Source of the DNA: Planctomycetales bacterium
GTDB lineage: Bacteria > Planctomycetota > Planctomycetia > Isosphaerales > Isosphaeraceae
Length of the DNA: 64,000 nucleotides
NCBI GenBank assembly: GCA_027452145.1
Contig: DAIDHB010000546.1
Coordinates: 1-64,000, forward strand
Direction of reading: 5' to 3'
Shown here: positions 1 to 8,735 of the stretch, piece after piece
Numbering within the stretch: position 1 is the first letter of the stretch
How the letters are laid out: each line of letters starts with the position of its first letter
The notes under the pieces: model-generated
Database searches by the model: none
What the model was told of the DNA's origin: nothing
The model's input: the letters and a program-made list of their open reading frames with translations, nothing else
Program-made: the position numbers and the translations under genes

Positions 1-177
1 GACGCCCCCCGGCTACGTCCTGGCGCCCACTACGTGGGCTTCCTGAACAGACTCTGAGTCACCTGGGCGAACTGGGGACATCCGTCAGTCGCCGGTTCGC
101 CTGGGAGCAACACCCGGCGACTCACGTCGCCGGTTCGCCGGGGTTCCCCGGGCGGGTACCGCTGCTTGTACCGACTT
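1..177. other. Window edge, downstream of fliR
   Basis: Nothing here is a supported gene. A short open stretch on the plus strand ends with TGA at about position 55 to 57 and could be the tail of a gene starting before the window, but it is too short to judge. The 14-base string GTCGCCGGTTCGCC occurs twice, near 90 and near 127. No flhB start is visible although flhB often follows fliR. Confidence 0.3.
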
Positions 178-957
178 TCAGCCCAGCCCGAGCAACCCCT
201 CCCATGCGCCCGCCAGGGTCGCCACCAGCACCGCGGCGCCGAGAATCGCCAGCATCAAGCCGACGACCAGGCGGATCGGCAGCGCCAGTACGAGAAACGG
301 AACCGACGGGGCCGTGCGGCTCAGCCAGGCCAGCGCGATGCCCGCCATGACGAGCGCGACCGCGGGCGGCGCCGCCGCCCGCAGCGCCAGCTCGAGCGCC
401 TTGCCGACCTGGCCGAACACCGCCGCCGCCGCGGCCGGCGAGAGCTCGAATGCCCCCGCCGGTCGGATCGAGTAACTCTCCGCCAGCGCCCCGACCAGGG
501 CCAGCGGCCCGCCAAGCGCGGCGAAGACGGCCATCGCCAGCAGGCCGTAGAGGCGGCCCAGGGCCGTCAGCTCCTCGCCGGCCTCCGGGTCGAACAGCGA
601 CGTGACCGAGAGCCCCGCCTGCGCGGCCACCAGGTCGCCCGCGGCCCGCGCCCCGGCGACGATCAGGCCGGCCGCAAGCCCGAGCATCCCGCCCGTCAGC
701 GCCTCGCCCAGGATCCCCCACGCCAGCCCCGACCAGCCCGGCGGCGCCGCGATGCGATCGCCGACCACCGGGACCAGCACCACGCCGACCAGGCCGGCCA
801 TCATCAACCGGGCTCGCCAGCCCAGCACCGGGATCGCCAGCCCGGGGGCCGTCAGGCAGAGTCCCAGCACCCGCGCCAGGACCATCGCCCAGGCGCCTGC
901 GCGGCCCGACAGCAGGAGCTGCAAAACGTCGAGCTCGGCCGGCAGGTCCCACCGCAT
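178..957 (-). CDS. fliR: Flagellar export apparatus protein FliR
   Basis: FliR is an integral membrane component of the flagellar type III export gate, where it forms a complex with FliP and FliQ in the inner membrane. The product is 259 residues, the usual family length, and is almost entirely hydrophobic, with several predicted membrane segments and the conserved middle region around GLSVTSLFDPEAG (roughly residues 114 to 126). The gene is last in a minus-strand run fliF-fliG-fliO-fliP-fliQ-fliR and begins 54 bases after fliQ ends. The order matches flagellar operons elsewhere, so the assignment rests on both sequence and context. A type III secretion homologue (SctT) is the only realistic alternative and is disfavoured by the fliF and fliG neighbours. 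Confidence 0.93.
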   Translation of the reverse strand: MRWDLPAELDVLQLLLSGRAGAWAMVLARVLGLCLTAPGLAIPVLGWRARLMMAGLVGVVLVPVVGDRIAAPPGWSGLAWGILGEALTGGMLGLAAGLIVAGARAAGDLVAAQAGLSVTSLFDPEAGEELTALGRLYGLLAMAVFAALGGPLALVGALAESYSIRPAGAFELSPAAAAAVFGQVGKALELALRAAAPPAVALVMAGIALAWLSRTAPSVPFLVLALPIRLVVGLMLAILGAAVLVATLAGAWEGLLGLG

Positions 958-1011
958 GCGCCGTCTGTCCCTCCCGCGACGAGGGCCGTCGGCCCCCGAG
1001 CGACCCTGGTT

Positions 1012-1278
1012 TCAGAGCATCTCCGGAATCGACCCGATGAGATGCACCGCGAACGACACCCAGCGCGACAGGAGCCAGGGAAGGATCGCGAGGATCAGGA
1101 TCGTCACGGCCGCGAGACGCGGGACCATCCCGACCACCGGCTCGTGCAACTGCGTCAGGGTCTGTCCAACATTCACCAGCAGGCCGACGACGAACGCGAC
1201 GATCAGCGGCGGGCCGCCCAGTATCAGCGCCATCCAGAGCGCCTGGCGCGTCCAGTCGACCGCGTGGGTGAGTTCCAT
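1012..1278 (-). CDS. fliQ: Flagellar export apparatus protein FliQ
   Basis: FliQ is a small membrane protein of the flagellar export gate. The 88-residue product has the typical two-helix layout, with a first membrane helix around LGGPPLIVAFVVGLLVNVGQ and a second around LAAVTILILAILPWLL, joined by a short loop containing the family-typical QLHEP sequence. It starts 42 bases after fliP and is followed after 54 bases by fliR, as expected for a fliPQR block translated from one message. Nothing in it looks damaged. Confidence 0.93.
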   Translation of the reverse strand: MELTHAVDWTRQALWMALILGGPPLIVAFVVGLLVNVGQTLTQLHEPVVGMVPRLAAVTILILAILPWLLSRWVSFAVHLIGSIPEML

Positions 1279-1320
1279 GTGCGCCTCGTTTCCTCGCCGC
1301 GGGGGCGGTTCGATGCGGAG

Positions 1321-2265
1321 TCATCGGCCGCTGCCGGTGATCCCGAAGCTCGACAGCAGCATCGTGGCCACCAGGAACCAGCCGTCCGCCAGCACGAAGA
1401 GGATCAGCTTGATCGGGGTCGCGACCAGCGACGGCGGCAGCATAAATAGCCCCGTGGCCGCGAGGATCGACGAGATCACCAGATCCACGACCAAAAACGG
1501 CAGATACAGGTAAAATCCCATCAATAGAGCCGTCGTCAGCTCGCTGAGCAAGAACGCCGGCGCGACGACGTGCAGCGGGTAATCCTCGGGCCGCTCAGGC
1601 GCTGTGTCGGCGTGCCCCGCTCCCTGGCCGGTCGCATACCCGCGCAGCGTCTCGAGATAACCCTGATGCCGGGTCAGCACGATCTGCTCGATCATGAACG
1701 ACTTCACCGGACCGACGCCGGCGTTCCAGGCGGATGCGGCGTCGAGCTTGTGGGCGGCGTAGGGCTCGATGGCGTCGCGGTAGACCCGATCGCCGGTCGG
1801 CCACATCACCAGCGCGGTCAGCAGCAGCGAGAGCGCCAGGATCACCTGGTTGCCGGGCACCTGCGGGCTGCCCAGCGCCTGACGCAAGAGGGTCAGCACG
1901 ATGCTGATCCGCACGAAGGCCGTGAGCATTAGCAGGCCGACCGGGGCGAGCGAGAACACGCCGAACAGGACCACGGTCTGGAGCGTCCGCTCGGCCTCGG
2001 GCCGGTTGACGCGAGGCATCGGTATCGGCGTCGGCGTCTCGGCCTCCGGATCGCCCGCGGCCGGTCGATTGGCCACGACGGCGGCGTCCCGCGTCGATGA
2101 GCGCGAGGCCGACGGTGCGGCGGCCCTGGGAGCCGTGGCGGAGCGCGTCGGCTGACCGCGGTCGTCGGCGCGCTGGGCGCCTCCGGCGAGGACGATGGCC
2201 GCGAGCGCCGCGAGGATCGCGCGGCGGCGGGCGACGGCCGGCTTGCGGTCGCGGGTCGTGCTCAC
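1321..2265 (-). CDS. fliP: Flagellar export apparatus protein FliP
   Basis: FliP is the core subunit of the flagellar export gate. I place the start at a GTG whose last bases overlap the fliO stop (GTGA overlap), giving 314 residues. An upstream extension is possible but reads into fliO. Residues 1 to about 32 form a basic-then-hydrophobic N-terminal signal sequence, as FliP proteins have. A Pro/Ala/Arg-rich spacer of about 55 residues follows, longer than in many homologues. The conserved FliP core comes next, with membrane helices and the family pattern FVRISIVLTLLRQALG and, near the C-terminus, the PIKLILFVLADGW segment. The position between fliO and fliQ supports the call. Confidence 0.94.
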   Translation of the reverse strand: MSTTRDRKPAVARRRAILAALAAIVLAGGAQRADDRGQPTRSATAPRAAAPSASRSSTRDAAVVANRPAAGDPEAETPTPIPMPRVNRPEAERTLQTVVLFGVFSLAPVGLLMLTAFVRISIVLTLLRQALGSPQVPGNQVILALSLLLTALVMWPTGDRVYRDAIEPYAAHKLDAASAWNAGVGPVKSFMIEQIVLTRHQGYLETLRGYATGQGAGHADTAPERPEDYPLHVVAPAFLLSELTTALLMGFYLYLPFLVVDLVISSILAATGLFMLPPSLVATPIKLILFVLADGWFLVATMLLSSFGITGSGR

Positions 2266-2837
2266 GAGGTGGTCTCCGGTCCGGGCGAAGGTGCCACGGC
2301 GGCGGCCTCGTCCAGCTCGGTGATGAGCGACGGCGGGCCCTGGGGGCCGGCACCGACGACCAGCACCCGGCGGCCGACCCGCAGGACGTAGACCCCATGC
2401 TTCGGTGTCAGGCTGGCGCGGCCGACGACCTGGAGCTCGACCGGGGCGGATCGCGGGCTGCGACGCCGGGAGGCCAGCGCGATCGCACCACAGGTGGCCA
2501 GGGCGATCGCGACTCCAGCCGACCACGGCCGCCAGCGGTCGAGGCTTCCGTTTGTGGACCGGGATTCGTTGATCTCGTCGCGGAACGGACCGAAGCCCGC
2601 GATCCGCGCCGTCGGCGGGCGATCGGGACGGGTCGCGGTCTCGCGCTCGACGGCCGGGGGGCTGCCTCCGCGGGGCTCGCGGCGGTCGCCGTCTGCCGGG
2701 CTCGCGGTCGCGGGACCGCAGGCGAGGGCTGTCAGGACCATCGCGTCGATCGCCCGTCGCCAGGACGTACGCCAGCTTGCCGGGCGTTGTATCGCGCTGG
2801 CGCGGGAGGCTCGGGGATCGTCGAAAGCTTGTCGCAT
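2262..2837 (-). CDS. fliO: FliO-like flagellar export accessory protein
   Basis: FliO is a poorly conserved bitopic membrane protein that helps FliP assemble. I chose the ATG at 2837 because an AGGATT-type ribosome binding site lies just upstream, giving 191 residues. A hydrophobic N-terminal stretch (about residues 30 to 46) may be a signal peptide. An Arg/Pro-rich region follows, then a membrane helix (SAGVAIALATCGAIALASRR) and a C-terminal cytoplasmic domain. That domain ends in the FliO-type pattern VVGRASLTPKHGVYVLRVG and VLVVGAGPQGPPSLITEL. The gene sits directly before fliP with overlapping stop and start codons. The family is short and divergent, so position carries much of the weight. 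Confidence 0.8.
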   Translation of the reverse strand: MRQAFDDPRASRASAIQRPASWRTSWRRAIDAMVLTALACGPATASPADGDRREPRGGSPPAVERETATRPDRPPTARIAGFGPFRDEINESRSTNGSLDRWRPWSAGVAIALATCGAIALASRRRSPRSAPVELQVVGRASLTPKHGVYVLRVGRRVLVVGAGPQGPPSLITELDEAAAVAPSPGPETTS

Positions 2838-2883
2838 CGGGAATCCTTTCCCCAGCGGTCCGTTCCGGGTCAAGTACAGGATC

Positions 2884-2962
2884 GGGAGGGCGAGGCTCCT
2901 GTCGAGCCAGGATGATGCGATGCTCCCTCCGGGTCCGGGCTCGCCGGGAGGTTCGCCCTCCC
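2884..2962. repeat. REP-like palindromic intergenic repeat, copy 1
   Basis: The element has two arms that are near-perfect inverted copies, GGGAGGGCGAGGCTCCTG at the left and its close reverse complement at the right. A central segment reads GATGATGCGATGCTCCC. Related copies lie at 5325 to 5404 and 62635 to 62694. It falls in the gap between fliG and fliO. Confidence 0.75.
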
Positions 2963-2989
2963 AATGTGGTCCCTCTCGTGACAGACCCC

Positions 2990-3622
2990 TCAGACCAGGA
3001 CTTCCTCGTGACCGGTGGGCTCGGGCAGGCTGATCCAGCCGCGGTCGTGCAACCGGCGGAGCCGCTCGGCGACCTCGAGCTGCGCGGCCTCGGAGTCGGA
3101 GAGCCGGAACGGGCCGAGGTTCTCGAGCTGCGTCCGCAGGGCCTCGGCCGCCGAGACGGGCAGTGCCCCGAGTACCCGGCCTCGCACGGCGGCCGACGCG
3201 CCGGCCAGGGCCAGCGCCCAGGTCTCGATGTCCTCGCCGCGAAAGCCGGCCCGCAGGTCGGCGTCGCTCAGCTTCACCACGTCGTCGAAGACGAAGCAGA
3301 GCCGCCGCAGCCCCAGCTCGTAGAACTCCTCAAGCGCGAGCGCCCGCTCCTCGGGGTCGACCCGGTCGAGCCGGGCGATCTCCCAGGTCACGGCCTCGAC
3401 CGCGGCGCGGTCAAGGTGCGAGAGCAACTGCGCGGCCAGGGATTGCTCGAGGCTGACCAGCACGATCGCCGCCTTGCGCAGGGCGGTGGGCTCGCCGGGG
3501 CCATCCGTCCTCCAGCCGCCGCGAGCATCGGGATCGTCCGAGGTCCCGCCCGCCGCGCGCGGATCGGTCGACCCGGCGACCGCCGGATGCGCGGGATACG
3601 TGTCGGGCCGGCCGGTCGTCAT
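2990..3622 (-). CDS. fliG: Short FliG-like flagellar switch protein lacking the middle domain
   Basis: FliG forms the rotor ring that binds FliF on one side and meets the stator on the other. The product is 210 residues against about 330 to 340 for ordinary FliG. After a Pro/Gly/Asp-rich leader of about 45 residues there is a FliG N-terminal-like segment (residues 46 to 105, starting TALRKAAIVLVSLEQ). It runs almost directly into the C-terminal torque-type domain (residues 108 to 200: CFVFDDVVKLSDADLR, LALAGASAAVRGRVL, ENLGPFRLSDSEAAQLEV). The FliG middle domain that binds FliM, with its EHPQ motif, is not seen. The ATG overlaps the fliF stop (ATGA), so the two are translationally coupled. 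A second full-length fliG may exist elsewhere. Confidence 0.82.
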   Translation of the reverse strand: MTTGRPDTYPAHPAVAGSTDPRAAGGTSDDPDARGGWRTDGPGEPTALRKAAIVLVSLEQSLAAQLLSHLDRAAVEAVTWEIARLDRVDPEERALALEEFYELGLRRLCFVFDDVVKLSDADLRAGFRGEDIETWALALAGASAAVRGRVLGALPVSAAEALRTQLENLGPFRLSDSEAAQLEVAERLRRLHDRGWISLPEPTGHEEVLV

Positions 3623-5121
3623 GAGGTTCGCCCTCCCTCGGTGACCCAGCGCTGGAGCACGCTGGCGGCGGCCTCGGGGTCGCGGCGCACCAGCTCGCGC
3701 ACCCGCTCGGAGGGGCCCGGCTCGTCCGGCGCATCTGGCCTGTAGGACCGCCCGGCGGGGAAGGTCGCGCCCGGGCGAGACGGCCGGCGCGCGGCGTGGA
3801 TCCACGAGCCCATCGCCATGACCAGCGCCACCGACGCCGCCACGACGCCGACGATCCCCCAGTCGGCGGCAATCCGGCGGTGCTCCGACGCGGCCGGCAG
3901 GGTCGCAGCCGAGCGGGACGGCGGCAGCTCATCGGGGAAGTTGTCGACCACGACGCCCCAGGAGCTGGGGACGACGAGCTGGACCAGCTTCTCGATCTGG
4001 GCGCGCGTCCGGGCCTGCGCCGCCTTCAGCTCGTCGAATGTCGGATCGCGGTGATCGGGGACCGTTCGGGTGAGGTAGTAGCTCCGCGGCACGTTGACGA
4101 AAACCTGGCCGCCCGCGACCCTGTCGGCCTCCACGGGCGTGGGGTCGGCCGGCGGGGGTTCAGCCGCGGCCTCGGCCGGCCCGTTCACGACGATCGCCGG
4201 CGCCTCTTCGCTGGCCGGGTTCCCGGCCTCGCCATCGCGGGTCGGCTCCCGTCGATCGGCCATGGACGCCCCGTCGCCCCGGCTCTGGCTGGCGGCCTGG
4301 CCGCGATGTCCGGCCAGGACGACCCAGACCTGCACGCCCTTGATCCAGGAGAGCCGCTCGATGATCCGCTGCCGCAGCTCCTCCTCGCGCGTCTGCCGGC
4401 CGGCGGCCGGGTCGTGCGAGTCGAGATAGGAGTTGTTCCGGTCCATCATCGTGATCGCGTCGGCGCCCAGGCCCGGCTGCTTGCTCATCAGGATCGCCAC
4501 GATCCGCTGGACGGTCTGCGAGGGCAGGCGATGGTCCGAGTCCCCCTCGAGGTAGACGAACGCCGACGGGCCCGTCGCGGGCCGGCGGCCGAACGTGGCT
4601 CTCGGGCGCTGGATCGAGACGAGCGACGACCTCACGCCCGGCAGGTCGTCGATGATCCGCTCGATCAGCTTCTCCTCCTGGACCCGCTCGCGCCGCTCGC
4701 GGTCCTCGGGGGTCTCGACGATGTCGAGGATCGAGGGCGACTTCTCGCGGATCTCGTTGATGGAGTGGCGGCCGATGCTGAGCTTGCCGATGGCCGCGGC
4801 GGCCTGGTCGAACTGGTCGGCCTCGATCACCACCTTGGAGTCGTCCGTGCGATAGGCGATGCCCTTCGCGACGAGCTCGCGCTCGATGAGGATGAGGTCG
4901 TCGGACGAGAAGGCCTGGCCGCCGGCCAGGTAGCGCGGGCCGGACGGGACGAGCGTCCCCGCGGCCCAGTATCCGGCGGCCGCCACGACCAGCACCGGCG
5001 CGAGGATCGCCGCCATCCGCACCGCCGGGCGCTGCCGCATCATCGCGCGGCGCGCGCGGCCGGCGATGCCGCGCAACCTCGAGAACGTCGTGGTGGTCGA
5101 CAGGCGATCGATCGTCCGCAT
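3619..5121 (-). CDS. fliF: Flagellar M-ring protein FliF
   Basis: FliF builds the MS ring in the inner membrane and is the platform for the flagellar basal body. The ATG at 5121 has a good GGAGG site five bases upstream and gives 500 residues, slightly shorter than many FliF proteins. There is an N-terminal membrane helix (MAAILAPVLVVAAAGYWAAG), a YscJ/FliF ring-building region (RYLAGGQAFSSDDL, DRERRERVQEEKLIERII) and a Pro/Ala/Glu-rich disordered insert around residues 270 to 320. A second membrane helix follows near residue 410, and a C-terminal FliG-binding tail contains RVRELVRRDPEAAASVLQRW. The gene is first in the fli run and is coupled to the short fliG. Confidence 0.93.
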   Translation of the reverse strand: MRTIDRLSTTTTFSRLRGIAGRARRAMMRQRPAVRMAAILAPVLVVAAAGYWAAGTLVPSGPRYLAGGQAFSSDDLILIERELVAKGIAYRTDDSKVVIEADQFDQAAAAIGKLSIGRHSINEIREKSPSILDIVETPEDRERRERVQEEKLIERIIDDLPGVRSSLVSIQRPRATFGRRPATGPSAFVYLEGDSDHRLPSQTVQRIVAILMSKQPGLGADAITMMDRNNSYLDSHDPAAGRQTREEELRQRIIERLSWIKGVQVWVVLAGHRGQAASQSRGDGASMADRREPTRDGEAGNPASEEAPAIVVNGPAEAAAEPPPADPTPVEADRVAGGQVFVNVPRSYYLTRTVPDHRDPTFDELKAAQARTRAQIEKLVQLVVPSSWGVVVDNFPDELPPSRSAATLPAASEHRRIAADWGIVGVVAASVALVMAMGSWIHAARRPSRPGATFPAGRSYRPDAPDEPGPSERVRELVRRDPEAAASVLQRWVTEGGRTS

Positions 5122-5687
5122 CAAGGCCTCCGCACAACCTTCCGCGACCGCCGTGGGGCCGCCGCTCGGGCGGCTCGCCGTGGGGGAGACACGGCATCCG
5201 GCGCGGGGTGAGTTATCCACAATCCACCCCGTTTGTCAATCGCGGTCGCTCGCGTCGGCGCGGCCCGAAGGCGCTCGAGCAAGACGTCCCATTTCGTTCG
5301 AGTGTCCGAGAATCCGCCGCAGACGGGGAGGTCGAGGCTCCCGCCGGGCCGGGATGACGCGATGGGTCCTCCCTGGACCGCCTCGCCGGGCGGCTCGCCC
5401 CCCCGATCAGGCCCGTTTCGGGCCCGATTCCAGACTCCGGGGCGCTGGCGTCGGCGCGGGGCGCAACAAAGAACGACGGCCTCCGACCGCCTTGATGGCG
5501 ATGCGGAGGCCGTCGCTGAAGTTAGTCCGGGTGGGCCGAGGCCCCTGGGCTTCAGGGATCTTCGTCACGAGGCGTCATGCGACCGAGGGCCCTTCGCCGC
5601 GACCCGCTGGCCTGCCGAACGCCCGGGGGCGTCGGCAGGCCGTAACGGGTTCGCGCTCAGCACGGCACAGCCCGACGCATGGCGATC
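5122..5687. other. Intergenic region between fliF and a secreted-protein gene
   Basis: This 566-base gap lies upstream of fliF, so the fli operon promoter should be within it, but I could not pick a convincing one. It contains the second copy of the palindromic repeat (5325 to 5404). I see no credible gene. Confidence 0.5.
5325..5404. repeat. REP-like palindromic intergenic repeat, copy 2
   Basis: It has the same architecture as the copy at 2884 to 2962. The left arm contains GGGGAGGTCGAGGCTCCCG, the centre reads GGGATGACGCGATGGGTCC, and the right arm ends GGCGGCTCGCCCCCC. It is more diverged than copy 1, but the conserved centre GATGA(T/C)GCGATG shows common origin. Confidence 0.65.
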
Positions 5688-6251
5688 TCAGTTGCCGCCC
5701 GTGGGGCTGGGCAGCAGCAGGCCGCTCTGGTTCCCCTTGACCTCGGGGGCGGGAGGGACTTCCTCGCCGCCGACGCCTGCCGGGGTCATGTCCGACGGCA
5801 CCGAGGCGATGCTCGTCGTGGAGCGGGCCGGGATGAACGCACGCTGGCCGGCGCCGTAGACGCCCTGCGGGGCCGCATACTGGCCCGACGGGGCCGCGTA
5901 CTGGCCGGACGGGGCGACGCCCTGGCCGGTCGCGTACACCGGGGCGGCGCCGCCGCAGGTGTTGCAGCCGCCGCCGTGGTTGAACCAGTTGTGCTTCTTC
6001 TTCAGGACCCACTCATACGTGACCTGGTGGTGGAAGAGGCCCTTCAGGCCGCTGCCGAAGTGGTGCTTCTTCCCGCCGCAAGCGGGCTCACCGCATCCGC
6101 CACCATAGTTGCCCTGGGGGCTGGCCACGACGCCCTGCGGCGACGCCAGGCCGCAGGTCGAGCAGTTATTATCGTGCAGGCCCGCCTTGCTCACGCTGCA
6201 GATGCCCAGAGCGACGGCGAGGCTGAGGCTCAAAGTCAGGGACTTCAACAT
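5688..6251 (-). CDS. Secreted Cys/Gly-rich protein of unknown function
   Basis: I do not recognise a named family. The ATG at 6251 follows an AAGGAGA ribosome binding site and gives 187 residues. Residues 1 to about 23 are a clear Sec signal peptide (LTLSLSLAVALGICSVSKA). The mature part has Cys clusters (NNCSTCG, GGGCGEPACGG, GGGCNTCGG), a His-rich segment (KKHHF, LFHHQ, KKKHNWFNHGG) and tandem copies of APSGQYA-like units around residues 120 to 140. The Cys and His groups could bind metal or form disulfides; that is inference. Gly/Cys-rich exported proteins of this sort are common in planctomycetes. The gene stands alone between fliF and a glycosyltransferase, all on the minus strand. Confidence 0.8.
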   Translation of the reverse strand: MLKSLTLSLSLAVALGICSVSKAGLHDNNCSTCGLASPQGVVASPQGNYGGGCGEPACGGKKHHFGSGLKGLFHHQVTYEWVLKKKHNWFNHGGGCNTCGGAAPVYATGQGVAPSGQYAAPSGQYAAPQGVYGAGQRAFIPARSTTSIASVPSDMTPAGVGGEEVPPAPEVKGNQSGLLLPSPTGGN

Positions 6252-6742
6252 GGAGAGATCTCTCCTTGAGTAACGCGATATCGAGGGCGGCGATTCCGGC
6301 CGGCCGTCTCGCTCGACCCTGGATCTCTTCTTCGGTCGTCCATGGCATCGTTCCGTAGGCCAGGTCTTCCCGGGACCCGAGACCTCTCGGTCTCTCGCTT
6401 CCCGATCGATGCCACCGTTCTGGTGCTCCCGTCTCTCGCCGTGGCTTGACCGTGGCGAGCCATCGCATGTATCGTCATCCCGGCAGCCGCCCTTGAGCGC
6501 CAACGGCGTTTTGTACCAACGACTTACGTCGATCGAAACTGACGGTCGTCGCGGTCGGGCAAGCCTGGTGATTTGCACAAGGATGGGCGCCGGTCGAACC
6601 GTCGCGACTCCCCAGGTCGGGCCGCCAGGGTCTCGCCAGACCGACGACTCGCCGGAGGCCGTCGGGGTCGATCCTTCGCGCAGGACGACCCAGGCGGACG
6701 AGTCGCGTCGCGCGGAGTTGGCGCGGGTTATCGGCGCGGGAA

Positions 6743-8626
6743 TCAGCGCCGGGGCGGGGCGTCGATGCCGGCCAGCGGCGGGCGGCGTCCGTCGACGCGG
6801 AGCAGCACCATCTCGTTGCGGCCCAGGCCCGACTCGCGGAGGACCGGCGTCGCGCGGCCGGCCAGGTCGGCGGCATAGCGGTCGAACAGGCGGGAGCGGA
6901 TCAAGAGATAGGGGACCGACTTGCGCCGTCGGTCGAGCCATCGCACGAGGGCATCTTTCTCCATCTGCTCGCGACGGCTGTCGAGGTCGTCCAGGGTCTC
7001 CGATGCATCGCCGCGTGAGCGGTAGGCGGCGGCGAGGTCATACGCCGCGCTGTAGCGCGGCTGGGTATCCGGCACCGGCTCCAGCTCGAGACCTTCGTCG
7101 AGGTAGAACCACAGGCCCTCGTCGACCTCGTTGAAGAAGTGGACCTTCGCCTCGTCGGCGGGGACGAGCCGGCGGATCGATCGGGCGAGCTCGCGATGGC
7201 CGCGCCGGGGATTATCGGCCGGGGCGAGCATCCCGTAGACCACGATCGCGCCGAGGCCCCACGCCGCCGCGATCGGCGCCAGCGAGAGCCCGTCCGCGCC
7301 GCGTCGCCACGCCCAGACGCTCGCGGCGGCCGAGGCCGCCAGCAGGGCGGCCGCGACGATCGCCCACGGCCAGCACGATCGCGGAATCCACGACCGCGCC
7401 GCGATCGGGGCCGCGATCGCCGCCACGAAGATCAGCACCCACTGCGCCTGGAGAATCAGCCGGGCCGAGAGCCCGCCACGCCCGGATTTCGGCCGCCGCG
7501 CGCCGCGCGACAGCCGCACCCAACCCCAGCCGGCCAGGAGCGCCATCCCCGGGATGCAGGGAAGGTAGTAGTTCGGCTTCGCCACCGCCCAGGCGCTGAA
7601 GATCGCCATGTTCCCCGCCGCCCACCACCAGGCGAACCAGCAGGGCGACGGTGGGCTCGGGCGCGGCCGAATCGCGCGACCGCCGTCGCCCAGGGCTTGC
7701 TCCTCGTCCCGACGCAGGAATGGGAGGATCACGGCGGCCATCGCCACGATCGACCAGGGGAACATCATCTCCGGCCAGTTCCGTGCGAGCACCGGATGCC
7801 GGCGGTGTACCAGCGTGCCCATGATGCCGAGCTTCTCGGTCATCTCCATCAACCACAACGCCATCGCATTCGGCTCGCGCCACGCGACGGCCGCGGGCCA
7901 GCTAACCGCCATCACCAGGAAGATCAGCAGGCCGGGCGCATCGATCAACTGCCGCAGGCCCGGGCGCAGCCGACGCGCCTGGATCAGGTACGGGCCGATC
8001 GCGGTGAACGTTAGCATCAGGACGATCGGGCCCTTGGATAGGAAGCCCAGCCCCAGCGCCGCGGCGAACATCCAGCGCCAGCCTCGCCGTGCTCGCTCGC
8101 TCTCGCCGACGCCCGGCTCGTTCGACCCGACGAGCCGCCACGCCGCGTACAGTGCCATCGTGGTGAACAGGGCCAGCGGCCCGTCGTTGCCCGCCTGGCG
8201 CAGCTCGCTCAGGAATAATCCCGACGAGCCGAGGATCATCGCCGCGGCCAGCCCCACGTCGCGGCCGCCCATGCGGCGGCCCAGGGCGTAAATGAGGGCC
8301 ATTGTCGCGAGGGCGCACAATGCGCCGGGAATCCGGACGATCCATTCGTCGCGGCGGCCGGTCGCCTGCATCAGAGCCGCGATCATCCAGCGAGGCAGCG
8401 GAGGCTTCTCCAGCCGCGGATGCCCCTGGATCTGCGCGACCAGCCATCGCCCGTGCTGGACCGTGTCCAGCGCCTCGGCCGAGGCGCGCTGCTCGCGCTT
8501 GCCCCAGACGTCCACCGAGCCCAGGCAGCCCAGGAAGCTCACCGCGGCCACCAGGCCGACCAGCAGCTCCGGCCAGGCACGCCGGATCACCGCCCGGGGC
8601 CCGGGCCCCAGCGAATCCGTCGGCAT
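6743..8626 (-). CDS. ArnT/PMT-like membrane glycosyltransferase (GT-C fold)
   Basis: The product resembles the ArnT and dolichyl-phosphate-mannose mannosyltransferase superfamily, which moves a sugar from a polyprenyl-phosphate carrier to an acceptor on the outer face of the inner membrane. The ATG at 8626 gives 627 residues; 31 further in-frame residues upstream look non-coding. The N-terminal half shows the family pattern with a periplasmic loop after the first helix (GSVDVWGKREQR, then HPRLEKPPLPRWMIA), followed by about ten hydrophobic segments. The C-terminal region (LVPADEAKVHFFNEVDEGLW onward) is soluble and probably periplasmic. The acceptor and sugar cannot be told from sequence. The gene is monocistronic, with a 492-base gap before the next gene downstream. 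Confidence 0.85.
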   Translation of the reverse strand: MPTDSLGPGPRAVIRRAWPELLVGLVAAVSFLGCLGSVDVWGKREQRASAEALDTVQHGRWLVAQIQGHPRLEKPPLPRWMIAALMQATGRRDEWIVRIPGALCALATMALIYALGRRMGGRDVGLAAAMILGSSGLFLSELRQAGNDGPLALFTTMALYAAWRLVGSNEPGVGESERARRGWRWMFAAALGLGFLSKGPIVLMLTFTAIGPYLIQARRLRPGLRQLIDAPGLLIFLVMAVSWPAAVAWREPNAMALWLMEMTEKLGIMGTLVHRRHPVLARNWPEMMFPWSIVAMAAVILPFLRRDEEQALGDGGRAIRPRPSPPSPCWFAWWWAAGNMAIFSAWAVAKPNYYLPCIPGMALLAGWGWVRLSRGARRPKSGRGGLSARLILQAQWVLIFVAAIAAPIAARSWIPRSCWPWAIVAAALLAASAAASVWAWRRGADGLSLAPIAAAWGLGAIVVYGMLAPADNPRRGHRELARSIRRLVPADEAKVHFFNEVDEGLWFYLDEGLELEPVPDTQPRYSAAYDLAAAYRSRGDASETLDDLDSRREQMEKDALVRWLDRRRKSVPYLLIRSRLFDRYAADLAGRATPVLRESGLGRNEMVLLRVDGRRPPLAGIDAPPRR

Positions 8627-8735
8627 CCCTGCCACCCCCGTTCCGTTCCGAATCGCTGACCGCGACGATCCCCCCGCGCGATCAAGCGGCAAGCTAATCC
8701 AAACGGTCGGATGGCACAATGCGATTCACTCAGTC

